Shown here: piece by piece, positions 36,201-44,218 of the stretch
How the letters are laid out: every line of letters starts with the position of its first letter
Position numbering within the stretch: the first letter of the stretch is position 1
DNA from: Temnopleurus reevesii
Lineage: Eukaryota > Echinodermata > Echinoidea > Temnopleuroida > Temnopleuridae
Assembly: GCA_036244855.1 (NCBI GenBank)
Contig: BQKZ01000377.1
Span: 1 to 64,000 of the forward strand
Reading direction: 5' to 3'
Length of the DNA stretch: 64,000 nt
Notes under the pieces: model-generated
The model's input: the letters and a program-made list of their open reading frames with translations, nothing else
Told to the model about the DNA's origin: nothing
Database searches by the model: none
Position numbers and translations under genes: made by a program

Positions 36201-39200
36201 ACATTATCGGAGTTAAAGCCCCAGTCACACATGCCCTCGGTAGCAACACGATTAAACACGACTCTTTATTCAGTTCACAGTTATCTGCCTGCGAACAAAG
36301 AGTCGTGTTGAATCGTGTTGCTTCCGGGCTTCTATTTGACTGAGGCCTAAAGCCCAGGTGACATAGAGGCCCGGAAGCAACACGAAGCAGCACGACTCTT
36401 TGTTAACTCACAGTTTACTGCCTCCGAACAAAGAGTCGTGTTGAATCGTGTTCATTCCGGGATTCTATTTGACTGGGGCCTATAAGCACCGTGAGCAGAA
36501 GGGACAGAGGCTTTTGGACAAGGTAATCAACACCATTCAATCATTCGTAATAGCTACATACACAGAAAAGCAATTGCATCCCTCTTTTTCTGCTGAAACC
36601 GTTGTCTCACTAGTTACTATAGTGAGGATATTTTCGTTACCGAGCTTTTGTGAATTCCTGAATAAACTTGTTTGACTTGTCCAAAGTCCTTAGTCCCGTT
36701 TGCTCACGGTGTAGAATACATTGAACAATTGAGTTGATACAATGGAGATATTTGCTTGGTATCACTCTGCGACCGCTATGCTTTCAGAACAAGAGTCTCA
36801 TGCGCGCATCGTGAGGAGGGGGGGGGGGGGGGGGGGGATGGGGGTGGTGCTCAAAATCTTAGGGGGAAATGGCGCCAAAATTGCTGATGGGGCTCCAATT
36901 TTCAGCTTATGACTATCTTTTTGTTTGTTACCTCGGTGCACAATGAAGGGACGCAGATGGAATATGGAAGTGTTAAAACTTTATTTTTTGTTTCCTTTAA
37001 GTTCAGGTTCTAGAGGGGAGGGAGGGGGAAGGGGCACTTAAATTGTTCAGCCTCCGAGTCTCAGTTCTAACTTCACTTCCGTAGGTGCAGTTTTACACTT
37101 AAAACCCAGTCACAGGGAATAAATCCGAGAAAATTCGTTTATACCCAATTTATAATTGATGCAATTCACGATTGATCATATTCTTAATCAGTAAATGAAT
37201 AAACCATCTCAACCAATTATACCAAAAACAGAGATCATTACCAAATTTCATCCATTGTTTTATGCAAATCTCCGAACTTCAGAACTATGGTTGAATACCA
37301 AAGTTTGTGACAGAATGACAAATTGACAAACATGCTTGCAATGTTGAATTGAATGTGGCTCATTTGATAAGAATACATTCAAAGTAGCAGCCCCGAGACT
37401 GAAACAAATCATTTAGTTTACAATATGATTAAAGTTAACTATAACACGATATAAACTTTTTCTGTAAAATGAGTCATGGACAATAGAGCCGTACGCCGTG
37501 TATTGAAATGTACGGACATAACGATCACAAGGCGGTTCCGATTCCAATGACATTACAAAGTAGCATTGAATTGGCGTTCGACTTTGTTTCCCGGAAGTAG
37601 ATTATATCGTGTTCAATCATCTTATAAAAGGAAAACAAAAAAATAAGCAAAATCTAATCACAAACTAACAGTAAATGAGAATGGTCGCAACTTAAATAAC
37701 GCCCTCTTTGGAGGTCATATATGAACAACATCAGAATAATTATTGATGTTGATTAGTTATGTCAACTAATCTACATCAATAATCATTCTTTGAATATGAA
37801 CTACATCAACATCAATAATCATAAACATCAATAATAGTTCTTTTTTTTTACCTGAATGTTGTATTTCTTGGTGTCTGGTATTGTGTCGAATATCCCTTTC
37901 CAGCTGACATCCAGCTTACACACCTGGCCATCCGGCTGATCAATACGACAGCTATGGCATCGAGGATGGAGAGAAAAGTTCATCTTCTAAATATGTATTC
38001 TTTTTTTTTTTTATAAACATATACTCCCTGTTTTCACGAAATGACGGGTGACAGAGGGTATTGTTACACGAAATTAATTACAAATCCATTGAAACGTGGC
38101 CTCGCGACGTTATTCGATAGGAGGCCCGTTGAATTGGCGCTATGTCGGGATTTCTTTATCTTCATGCAATAATACCTCTTGGATCCTGTCACTTCGTTAA
38201 AAAACGGAAAATATATGGCTTTTAATTGGCCAATGAGCGGTGTGGGGGTGGGGGTGGGGAGGGGTGGAGTAATCTGACTGATAATAATTTGAAACCACAG
38301 AGATTGAACAGCATCAGCAGCCAGCTGTCGCGAATTAAACCCATTGCAATCGTTATACATCTTATTGTTTTAAAACCCCTTGTTTTTTTTAACCTTAAAC
38401 GCAAGGAAATTTCTTTCTGTCGATAGATACAAGATACAAGGGTGTAGGGGATTATTTGGTCCCAATGGTCAACAAATGGTTCTGCTTATTGATATTACGT
38501 ATACATTGGCTACAAAGATATATATTTTTTTCGATTATGCAATCAATTAAAAAAAGGATTGTATCTACCTGAGAAACGTCTCCTTTGTCGCCCAAGGAGT
38601 GTGTATACCGAGGATCTCCAACACATGCCCCTCGACGATCTTTGTGTTATGTCGAATGGGTTTCGAGGTCTTGATGACTTTGACGAGCCTCGGCAACTGC
38701 AGCGACAACGCCTTCACAGACTTGAAGCGAACCGACGACACTGCCGTCTTCTTCTTCGATTTCGGCGAAAACGCCTGATGCAGTCCCAGCGGCGTGCTGA
38801 ACCGAACGCTCCCGCGCACGACCTCGAATGAAATCGAGTCCGTCGCCTTCGGGATAGCGAGAAACGACGGCAGCTGAACGCCGTTGTATTCATCCAAGTC
38901 CTTGAGGTGGTGAGCGGTGACGGATTTGAACTCGACGGTCGCCTGGACGATGTCGATAGTCTGAAGTCGGCCGAGTTTCATGATGTCGCCCGGTTGGATC
39001 TTGGCGGCGATGTAAGGGTCAGACGACAGGGCGGCGCATTTGATTAGGATGGGTAAAATTGGCGGGCTTCGGGAAACAATCTCGCTGATTTTATGGGTCG
39101 TGTCCACCCAGGTGAGGTCCGCAATGCTCGTTTCTTTATTTCTGCTTGTCGGGCAAGGGGTGTACATCGAACTCGAAGTTAAGAGTTGAGTTGAACCGTA

Positions 39201-39218
39201 CACTATATGTCTTTCCAT
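17198..39218 (-). CDS. GAREM-like adaptor (CABIT, tyrosine/proline-rich, SAM), 12 exons
   Basis: The in-phase model is 38569-39218, 37852-37951, 35802-36194, 34727-34817, 32075-32170, 30177-30275, 25923-26014, 23336-23555, 21271-22044, 19366-19719, 18314-18705 and 17198-17497: 3561 nt, 1186 aa. Residues about 30-290 form a CABIT domain, including the late motif WKGIFDTIP...YNIQDLLRVYRLPITVRV. Residues about 400-600 carry tyrosine motifs (YLNEYGSP, DYMDLDEL, QYESLDDIL, DYTILRSP, YYQVP). Residues about 590-960 are proline-rich with PPLPPMPP-type SH3 ligands. Residues 1116-1186 are a SAM domain ending FINGWRP, as in GAREM. Human GAREM1 is 876 aa and couples EGF receptor signalling to GRB2, SHP2 and ERK; that role is inferred from family membership. 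THEMIS also has CABIT domains but lacks this SAM end. Confidence 0.9.
18196..18231. repeat. (GAA)n microsatellite in GAREM intron 11
   Basis: An uninterrupted run of aag/gaa triplets on the plus strand. Confidence 0.95.
18314..18705 (-). CDS. GAREM-like exon 11 (acidic and basic linker)
   Basis: 392 nt, acceptor CATACAG, donor GTGAGC. Encodes ESSKHSYSFASYARHSS, a basic TLRKKKHNSPG patch, an acidic EEMDDEDDDDYLRPQ stretch and RYDEQQTYIRS. It joins exon 12 in phase 0. Confidence 0.85.
19090..19276. other. assembly gap (187 N)
   Basis: Run of N between GAREM-like exons 10 and 11, bordered by a T-run on one side and a C-run on the other, which suggests a homopolymer-rich sequence that failed to assemble. 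Confidence 0.99.
19366..19719 (-). CDS. GAREM-like exon 10 (basic, proline-rich)
   Basis: 354 nt, acceptor CCTTTTAG, donor GTATG. Encodes RYFHDNLKTLKPNIDM, PLRRPEPKPPTKG, RQLPDLPIPEHQ and SPPLPPDRASSVDSLL. SH3-ligand motifs continue those of exon 9. Confidence 0.85.
20030..20640. repeat. three dispersed copies of an intronic motif
   Basis: Related 60-70 bp blocks near 20036, 20242 and 20574 begin cagaataacg and contain caaatgaacgcttccggcta (the third is diverged). Spacing is irregular. This is GAREM intron 9; function unknown. Confidence 0.7.
21030..21258 (-). mobile_element. tRNA-derived SINE in GAREM intron 9
   Basis: The minus strand from 21256 reads tgtagctcagtggtagagt, a pol III A box, then a CAT anticodon-like loop and gtgggttcgatcccc, a B box. 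The acceptor stem pairs poorly and a SINE-like body (ccaaagacttttaaaaatgg) follows, so this is a tRNA-Met-like SINE and not a working tRNA. Confidence 0.75.
21271..22044 (-). CDS. GAREM-like exon 9 (proline-rich)
   Basis: About 774 nt, acceptor TTTCTTTCAG, donor GTAAGTA. Encodes THPPPPIPVRSR, GYDDEVFPPPPLPPMPP and DFPPPVPSRSSSL, multiple class I and II SH3-binding sites, then a Ser/Thr-rich stretch. A tRNA-like SINE head begins about 15 bp past the donor. The upper edge may be off by one base. Confidence 0.85.
22440..22700. repeat. degenerate (ATC)n microsatellite
   Basis: Repeated atcatc, tcatta and ttatca triplets with interruptions, in GAREM intron 8. Confidence 0.85.
23336..23555 (-). 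CDS. GAREM-like exon 8 (tyrosine-rich)
   Basis: 220 nt, acceptor TTTTTCTAG, donor GTAATT. Encodes ADYTILRSPQAP, DSYYQVPKNL and CGIYIIEDT, three clusters of likely tyrosine phosphorylation motifs. The first (Y-T-I-L) resembles an immunoreceptor-type YxxL. Confidence 0.88.
24179..24604. mobile_element. palindromic MITE, family B, interrupted
   Basis: Left end cactgcaaaaacgctggtgt and right end caccagcgttattgtagtg are mirrored, with aacaccaaccggaatctata against tatagattccggttggtgtt inside. A second MITE is inserted at 24246-24398. Relatives are at 29490-29719 and 33102-33218. It is absent from the parallel block around 25840. Confidence 0.85.
24246..24398. mobile_element. nested palindromic MITE, family C
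   Basis: Ends mirror each other: ggcgtttcatcaagatttg and catcttgatgaaacac, with tctcagcgacaa against ttgtctctgcgac. It is inserted inside the family B MITE, so it is the younger of the two. Confidence 0.85.
24659..24729 (-). CDS. GAREM-like exon 7, short glycine allele
   Basis: 71 nt with the same splice sites as 25923-26014. It encodes three GGA glycines and GDEV where the other copy has GEEV. The block 23854-25330 parallels 25544 to about 26370 across an N at 25543. Exon 7 is not a multiple of three in phase terms, so both copies cannot be used in series. Confidence 0.8.
24930..25210. repeat. degenerate tgttttttc-type repeat
   Basis: Many variants of actgtttttctc and aatgtttttt recur over about 280 bp. 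A shorter version is at 26090-26260 in the parallel block. AT-rich, non-coding. Confidence 0.6.
25325..25542 (+). mobile_element. tRNA-derived SINE, cut by an N junction
   Basis: The head reads gtggtgtagtggtcatgac (A box) and aggttcgaatccca (B box) with a cttg/caag stem around the anticodon. A conserved-looking body follows (ttccttcagcaagaaattta, acccaggtg, gaccggtagg). The parallel block has no SINE at the equivalent site near 26361. Confidence 0.8.
25923..26014 (-). CDS. GAREM-like exon 7, long glycine allele
   Basis: 92 nt, acceptor CTAAGCAG, donor GTAATT. Encodes RETLEFQGEEV, nine GGA glycine codons, then EQYNQAAEDE. The parallel copy at 24659-24729 has three glycines and lacks the Gln. 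Both keep the frame. Confidence 0.8.
26936..27000. repeat. GAA and CA microsatellites
   Basis: aagaagaag runs followed by acacacacac, just beside the broken exon 6 copy. Confidence 0.9.
27026..27110 (-). pseudogene. third, broken copy of GAREM-like exon 6
   Basis: The 3' half with donor GTAAGAA is kept, but the 5' half and acceptor are lost. An 8-nt insertion (gaatgcat) after the codons for EEPNN shifts the frame. It lies about 185 bp beyond the 27295-27393 copy. Confidence 0.8.
27158..27257. repeat. (GAA)n microsatellite with C-run
   Basis: Long gaa/aag triplet tract ending in cccccccccc, immediately 3' (in gene order) of GAREM exon 6 copy 2. Lysine-rich and leucine/phenylalanine-rich frames across it are artefacts. 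Confidence 0.9.
27295..27393 (-). CDS. second copy of GAREM-like exon 6
   Basis: Acceptor TTATTCAG and donor GTAAGAA are intact. It encodes the same 32-residue motif with VEEPNNAG and LKSAG. It pairs with 28599-28694 as a repeat of the exon 5-6 cassette, either a second haplotype or a real duplication. Confidence 0.75.
28599..28694 (-). CDS. second copy of GAREM-like exon 5
   Basis: Same length, splice sites and motif as 32075-32170. It sits in a block (26590-29719) that parallels 29721 to about 33220. Being a multiple of three with symmetric phases, it could be spliced in without breaking the frame. Confidence 0.75.
29490..29719. mobile_element. family B MITE, truncated by N at 29720
   Basis: Contains ggtgttaaattcaacacc and ccacaccagaaaagtgttgaaataacacc with the mirrored right half. 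It is broken at the single N, after which sequence restarts at the equivalent of 26590. Confidence 0.75.
29870..29935. repeat. (GAA/GAG)n microsatellite
   Basis: gaagaaggaggaggagaaga-type purine triplets in the second copy of the block. Confidence 0.85.
30177..30275 (-). CDS. GAREM-like exon 6 (QYESLDDIL motif)
   Basis: 99 nt, phase 1 at both ends, acceptor CAG and donor GTAAGAA. Encodes QAIEHDVKSECM, TEEINNAG and QYESLDDILKNA. The copy at 27295-27393 differs at three residues (V, P and S in place of T, I and N). Confidence 0.85.
30301..30710 (+). mobile_element. 3' end of a non-LTR retrotransposon (LINE)
   Basis: The frame 30349-30444 encodes IWNSLPPDIKQALSLDCFK and SKLKQYLLAHFD then TAA, the usual C-terminus of CR1/L2/Jockey-type ORF2. 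About 260 bp of AT-rich 3' UTR follow. The other copy of this block (near 27418) lacks it, and gaaatat borders both sides as a possible target-site duplication. 5'-truncated. Confidence 0.8.
31055..31233. mobile_element. palindromic MITE, family D
   Basis: 179 bp. Left end aggccccagcacaccaaaca and right end tgtctggtgtgcccgggcct are mirrored over about 50 bp (cacggcacggcat). Flanked by TAA on both sides, as in Harbinger-type elements. Present in only one of the two parallel blocks. Confidence 0.85.
32075..32170 (-). CDS. GAREM-like exon 5 (YMDL motif)
   Basis: 96 nt, phase 1 at both ends, acceptor TTTACAG, donor GTATAAA. Encodes RYDECDD and DYMDLDEL. A same-length copy lies at 28599-28694, encoding the same residues as far as I compared. 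Confidence 0.85.
32286..33101. other. assembly gap (816 N)
   Basis: Run of N upstream of GAREM-like exon 5. The parallel block has ordinary intron sequence here (28806-29611). Confidence 0.99.
33102..33218. mobile_element. family B MITE, right half
   Basis: Matches 29612-29719 and then continues to the intact end caccagcgttattgcagtg. The left half lies in the gap. Confidence 0.8.
34727..34817 (-). CDS. GAREM-like exon 4
   Basis: Acceptor TTTTTTAG, donor GTACGT, 91 nt. Encodes DIYLNEYGSPMMAQVP and KVYGTPIR, with three tyrosines in potential phosphosite contexts. Confidence 0.85.
35802..36194 (-). CDS. GAREM-like exon 3 (end of CABIT, Ser-rich linker)
   Basis: Encodes 131 residues from DLLRVYRLPITVRV, the last CABIT strand, into a serine-rich linker (TSPSSTASSSSPSSS). 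Acceptor TTTGCAG, donor GTGGGC, which is weak. A MITE begins 17 bp upstream of the splice acceptor. Confidence 0.85.
36213..36482. mobile_element. two tandem palindromic MITEs, family E, at an exon edge
   Basis: Two copies of a unit of about 130 bp, each with a palindromic core (cacgactctttgtt mirrored by aacaaagagtcgtg). Outer ends are taaagccccagtcacac and gactggggcctataa. The cluster starts 17 bp upstream of the GAREM-like exon 3 acceptor. Confidence 0.8.
36819..37050. repeat. G-run and purine-rich DNA
   Basis: An uninterrupted G-run of about 20 bases and nearby gaggggagggagggggaagg in GAREM intron 2. Nothing else recognised. Confidence 0.7.
37852..37951 (-). CDS. GAREM-like exon 2 (CABIT)
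   Basis: Acceptor GCCATAG, donor GTAAAA, 100 nt in phase with exons 1 and 3. Encodes CRIDQPDGQVCKLDVSWKG and IFDTIPDTKKYNIQ, the conserved G-x-F core of the second CABIT half. Confidence 0.9.
38569..39218 (-). CDS. GAREM-like exon 1 (start, first half of CABIT)
   Basis: The first ATG in the frame is at 39216-39218 (MERHIVYGSTQ). The segment SIADLTWVDTTHKISEIV aligns in position with the GAREM N-terminus (SLKDVKW). The open frame extends slightly upstream without another ATG. Donor CAG/GTAGAT, phase 2. Confidence 0.85.
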
Positions 39219-40284
39219 TGTCTCAACCAATTGTTCATGTTTCAAAGATCGCGCTGTTCGGGTACGTTGACGTGAAGTAATTCCATTTGAGAAGGTTCAA
39301 GTCGTTTGGCATCTTTGAACCTTCTGCAGACACCATAACCTTTACTCGCAAATTTTACATTTATATTTCCACTCCTCGAGAATATATTCCGTATGAGACA
39401 TCAAAATACTGTCTACATGTATAAAATAATGGTGCCGTTTGATCGCAAGTGGTTATTATTCAATTCCGTTGGATATCATTTGAAAAAATATTACCAAGAA
39501 CTTGGGAAAATACATGAAACATATCATTTCAATGTTGATTAAACTGTTAAATGTTTGTATTTCTCCATGAAAATAAGATCCATCTTCATGGGCAACTGAT
39601 CCATCGTTAAATGAGGAAGTAAAGAATAATATTCATAGAAGTAGAAGAAATATATTTTGCTGCTGTTGATGATAAAAAGTTTCGAATGGGTTGCATTATT
39701 GAGTGGTTATGAAAGTGAAAGTAGTGGCGGAGTGTAATTATCTTTCTTCTTCCCCACCCCTTCTTCAAATCATTTCAAATAATTTAATTTTCAGTTCTTT
39801 TGAAGATTAAAAATAATAATGACAATATAATAACAGAAATGAAAAATAGAGGCCAGCAAAGACGCGAGGCGTGTTCAGAACGCTGGCCCCGCAATAGCTC
39901 ACACTACTCTGGCATATATGGTATATAAAGGTTGTTTTAGGTTGCGAGTCGTAAATGGCATATACACATAAACATAAACAGATTATCATATTGCAATTAC
40001 AGATATAAACAGATATTCCAGAAATATATATATATAACAGGAGACAGGACAGTCGAACAAACGAAAACAGTAGAGAGAGAGAGAGAGAGAGAGAGGGGGA
40101 GAGAGAGAAAAAGAAAAACACCAAGACAATGTGGGAGCACTTTCCCCTGCCTTTCATATCATCCCAACTTTTTGTTTTTTCTTATCTCGTGCTATATTCC
40201 TACTTCACTCTCAACAACACCCTTCTCCATCTTTCCGGCTAAACCCCCATTGTCTATTTCTCATCTCTACATAGCAACACACGG

Positions 40285-40455
40285 GGGCCAATTGCACGAA
40301 ATGGTCTAAGCTATCCTCTCTTTACAAAAACTTATTGTGCAATCCTACAAACATAGACGTATCCACGACAAGTGTCTGTTAAATGAGAGTGGCACAAGAA
40401 GTTAAGACGTCTTAGCAAGTAAAAGATAGCTATGAGCATTTCGTGCAATTGGCCC
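40285..40455. mobile_element. palindromic MITE, family A, intact
   Basis: Ends ggggccaattgcacgaaatg and catttcgtgcaattggccc are mirrored over about 20 bp, with agctatcctctc and gatagctatgag inside. 171 bp, non-coding. Confidence 0.85.
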
Positions 40456-41208
40456 TAAATTAACACCGAGTCGGTACTCATATGGGGAAACACCAGGGAA
40501 GTGTTAATATGGAATCGAATCATTCTAGTCTAACACAGAAGCGGAATAAAATGTATTATCTTTACAACACCGGTGATACATGTACCTACATGTAGCTCTC
40601 ACACAACTAGAACCGATGTAATTTGTTGTTGGTGTTCTAACAACTTTCAGTGTGTTGCACTAACAACATCAGACATTCTGTTACTCATTTGAACGTGCCG
40701 ATCTCTAAGATGTTACATAATTCTCATCTCGTTCCAGCTCTACTTTACCCCAATCCCTACTTCCCTCCCATTTTTCCCCAACCACTTTAATTCACCCCGT
40801 CCCTCTCCCTAATGTATACCTACTCATGGGAGCTGTTTCGTAAGGTTTTTTTCATAGAAGTACGCAGGACTATAGGAATGACTGGCGACCCAATCTCAGG
40901 TGTCACCTAGGGACACAGGCGTCACAAAAAATAAACATAAAATCAATATACAAATGAAATGAGAAAGAAATAATCATAATACATATATATGAATAAATAA
41001 TAATTGGCTGGAAGCTCTACTCAGAGCTATGCGGGAAAGGGTCACCAGTGAGTCGTGCGTAGATCTACGAACAGCTTTGACCCAGGTTTTATATTTCACC
41101 CCTGTCTCATTACCCTCCGATTCTCGATTCAATTTCACAATATCTCCATTTCCGCACCTCCGTCTATCATATTTCTCTATTCACATCCTTAGCTTATCAC
41201 CCTCTGAA

Positions 41209-41350
41209 GCCCAAGTCACACACACAGAAGCCCCGATTCAACCCGACTTCACACGATTATTTGTCCAGGACTTAACTGGGTAAACAATATGACAAAGAAT
41301 CGCGTTGGGTCGTGTTGAATCGGGGCCTTTTTACATGACCGGGGCTTTAT
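41209..41350. mobile_element. palindromic MITE, family E
   Basis: gaagccccgattcaacccga mirrors gtcgtgttgaatcggggcct, with outer ends agcccaagtcacac and tgaccggggcttta. Same family as 36213-36482. Confidence 0.8.
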
Positions 41351-41384
41351 ATCGAGTTCATACACTCACACATTTATGCTAGAA

Positions 41385-41570
41385 CTACGGGCTAGTGCTA
41401 TCTTCACTTGAGGACGGGTCAGTTAAATGTGCCAGAAATCTAGTGTCTTCATATTCCTTCTTGAATGCGCTCTGCTCAAGATATTTCTTGAAATATACTT
41501 CAAACACACCACATGGTGCAACCGCAAACCCAATTTGAGTAGAAATGTATATCTGTACTAGAACGGTCAA
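41385..41570 (-). CDS. possible terminal exon of an unknown gene
   Basis: An open frame reading FAVAPCGVFEVYFKKYLEQ and FLAHLTDPSSSEDSTSP then stop, with TTTTATAG upstream as a possible acceptor. Its amino-acid mix looks more protein-like than neighbouring frames, but I recognise no family and find no partner exon. Confidence 0.2.
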   Translation of the reverse strand: MTVLVQIYISTQIGFAVAPCGVFEVYFKKYLEQSAFKKEYEDTRFLAHLTDPSSSEDSTSP

Positions 41571-43724
41571 GCTATAAAAGATGAAAACGCATCTAAACTT
41601 TAACTACATGTATTATACAATGCGACGTATGCAGTGGCCCAACTGGTCCAGAATTTGCAGATGTTCATTTCCAAATGAATTCAATGCTTTCACTAAAGGA
41701 GAGTATGGGTATATGGTTGTCATAGTTTCTGGCACCTCTGTTCTGATGATACGTTATAAATTTACACTTGTTTTACTTTGGCCTCGCGCATATTCCGGAA
41801 AGTTTAGAATCTCTGCGTATAGCGGAAAACTATGCGCTGTATATATGTTTCGTAATAGGTCGTAAACTCATTTATCAGGTTTCGGTAAAAACTTAGCAAG
41901 GTTCAGGTTACTTTTATTTTCTCGTAATTATCTGTTTCAAGAGCAGTAGCCTAGAACCATATAAGGAAATGCGAAAACTAGTACAGTCTCTACCCAGGAA
42001 ACGCACACAAAATGATGAATTGAAAGATGAATCATTTTCAAATGTATTGCGCTTTTATTCCTTATTAAGATAAAAGGAAAACAAAGAATTATATGAATAC
42101 TTTACATGAAAATCTAAACGTAAGGGTTAATATACATACACATATTGGTTTGCCTTTAAACTTGTTCCCTGATGCAGTAGAACGATTACTTTCTTGATGG
42201 GCAACAAACATGGTTTTGCGCGATTGATTACTACTTCCAAAAATTCGATTAAAAAGTCAGAAAGTGTTTTTGTGGTACTTATTACATGGTTAAATCCCCT
42301 TTTTATAAACGTGGAGGTAAAGTCGAGTTACATACAGTGTCAAGTATCAGTTATAAGTCAATGGAATATCATGTCTACATATATCATAACATGGATATTT
42401 ATATCTATTGCCATGATAAATGTTGTCATTGATTGACAGGCAATGATAATAAATTATCTACTTAATTCACTAATGAGCTGCATAATATTGTATATTATAG
42501 AAATACATTCTACATGTACATAACACGTGTGGGTGGACACTTTTTTTTTCTCAAGGTATCATAGAAAAGTGAATTTTCAAGGTTTCAATTTCAGCAAAAA
42601 CTTCAGTAGAAAATCAAACAAAGGTTTGGATAATTTGGCAGTAAATTTATAAAGATTATAGAGTAAATGAGGTAAAGGACTAACCTCAAAATAATGTATT
42701 ATGGATGTTCAAAGCCAAAGAAAACTCTAACAGTTTCCTTAATAATTATAGGTAATTATCTAGACTAATATATATTGAGCAAAATTTACAATATTAAGAT
42801 TTTAAAGATAAAAAGCTGCTAAAATTACAAATATTATTTCTATAAATATACATAAAAGCATGAAAATATAAATACTGTCTTTTACAGTACTTTGAAACCA
42901 GGACATAGTCACTGATTTTTTTTTGTACCTACATTGCTTCTTTGGCGTTTTATTTCTTTTCAGAATTTGTTGATGAAAAAATGTGCATGAAAAATGTATT
43001 AGATACATTAAATACAAAAGTTAAAAAAAGTTAAAACAGCATATGAAAAATATATCAAATTTACAATCACAACCAAAATAGGGGTTGTACTAATGATTGA
43101 TTAAATTGATCATAATTATCTATATGACAATACGTACAAGATATCAGAGCTCTAAAACGAGTTTATAGTAAAATGTATATGATACAGCAAAATACAGCTT
43201 AGATTTCATACATAAACACTTACTCTGGACAGAAACCATAAAATATTCCAGTTTTTACATGCTTTAAAAATGCCTTAATATCAGCCATAAATATATAGAT
43301 ATGCTTGAAAAATACACAGGGCAAAGGACATTTAGTCCCATAAACCTTACAAATAGCCGTTGCAAAATGTATCGAGGGTCATTTCAGGAAGAAAATTTTA
43401 AAGGAGCAATATTGTAAAAAAAAAAAAAGAATTTTTTTTTGCCCTGATACAGATGCAAAAATATGTAGAAACCACAATATAAGATTATATTAATCCACTT
43501 TATACAATAGAAGTTATATCATAAAATGAAAAGTTACACTATTCAGCCTAGAAATCTACAGTATAAGGAAGCTGACGTAAAGAAAAAATAATTTAAATTG
43601 ATTTTAAGTGAATTGAATGTACATATTTATATGTAAATATTGTTGTAAAATAAAAACATTGTTAATGCTATAAAGGTTAACATAGTCATACATTTTAAAT
43701 ACAATTCCTATGCCATTGAAGATA

Positions 43725-43903
43725 CAGTCTAACCTCATTATAGCGAGGTTGTTGGGACCAGAGAAATTACCTCTTTGTATTGAAACCTTGTTATATCAGA
43801 GCCATAATACAATAAAATACAAAGAGATGGGACTAGGAAAATTCCCTTGTTATTTACAACAACAGTTCGTTATATCAGTGCTCTTAATAACGAGGTTTGA
43901 CTG
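43725..43903. mobile_element. TA-flanked MITE (Tc1/mariner, pogo-like)
   Basis: Ends cagtctaacctcattata and taataacgaggtttgactg are mirrored and flanked by TA. Degenerate relatives appear near 44040-44215, 47400-47590 and 48695-48850. Confidence 0.8.
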
Positions 43904-44218
43904 TAGTATACCTTTAGTATGATTTTTGAGAACATGATTGTGTCCCTGTTAATTGAAATATGTGTGTATCATTCATAATAAGGCTATATAGTTTTATCTA
44001 GATAAATGTATATTTTTTTTTGCAATATAAAACATTTCAAATGTCCTTGGGACTATGAAAAGGACCTTGTTAAATTAGGAATCGCATTATAACAACAATT
44101 TTGCTATATTCAGGTAGAGAAACAAAAGAGCACAAAAAGCTGGGACAATAAAAATCACCTTATATTAGGAATCGTGTTATATCCGACCTCAATTTAACAA
44201 GGTTCCACTGTATATGCA

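Larger units (their letters stand above)
39219..44218. other. intergenic region between GAREM-like and XKR genes
   Basis: Contains the presumed GAREM promoter side, a GA-repeat near 40072-40110, MITEs at 40285-40455, 41209-41350 and 43725-43903, and AT-rich 3' flank of the XKR gene. A weak exon candidate at 41385-41570 is listed separately. No convincing complete gene seen. Confidence 0.6.

Noticed and set aside
38064..38426. Short frames on both strands at about 38.1-38.4 kb
   Set aside because: Within GAREM intron 1, across low-complexity ggggtgggg sequence, with no conserved residues.
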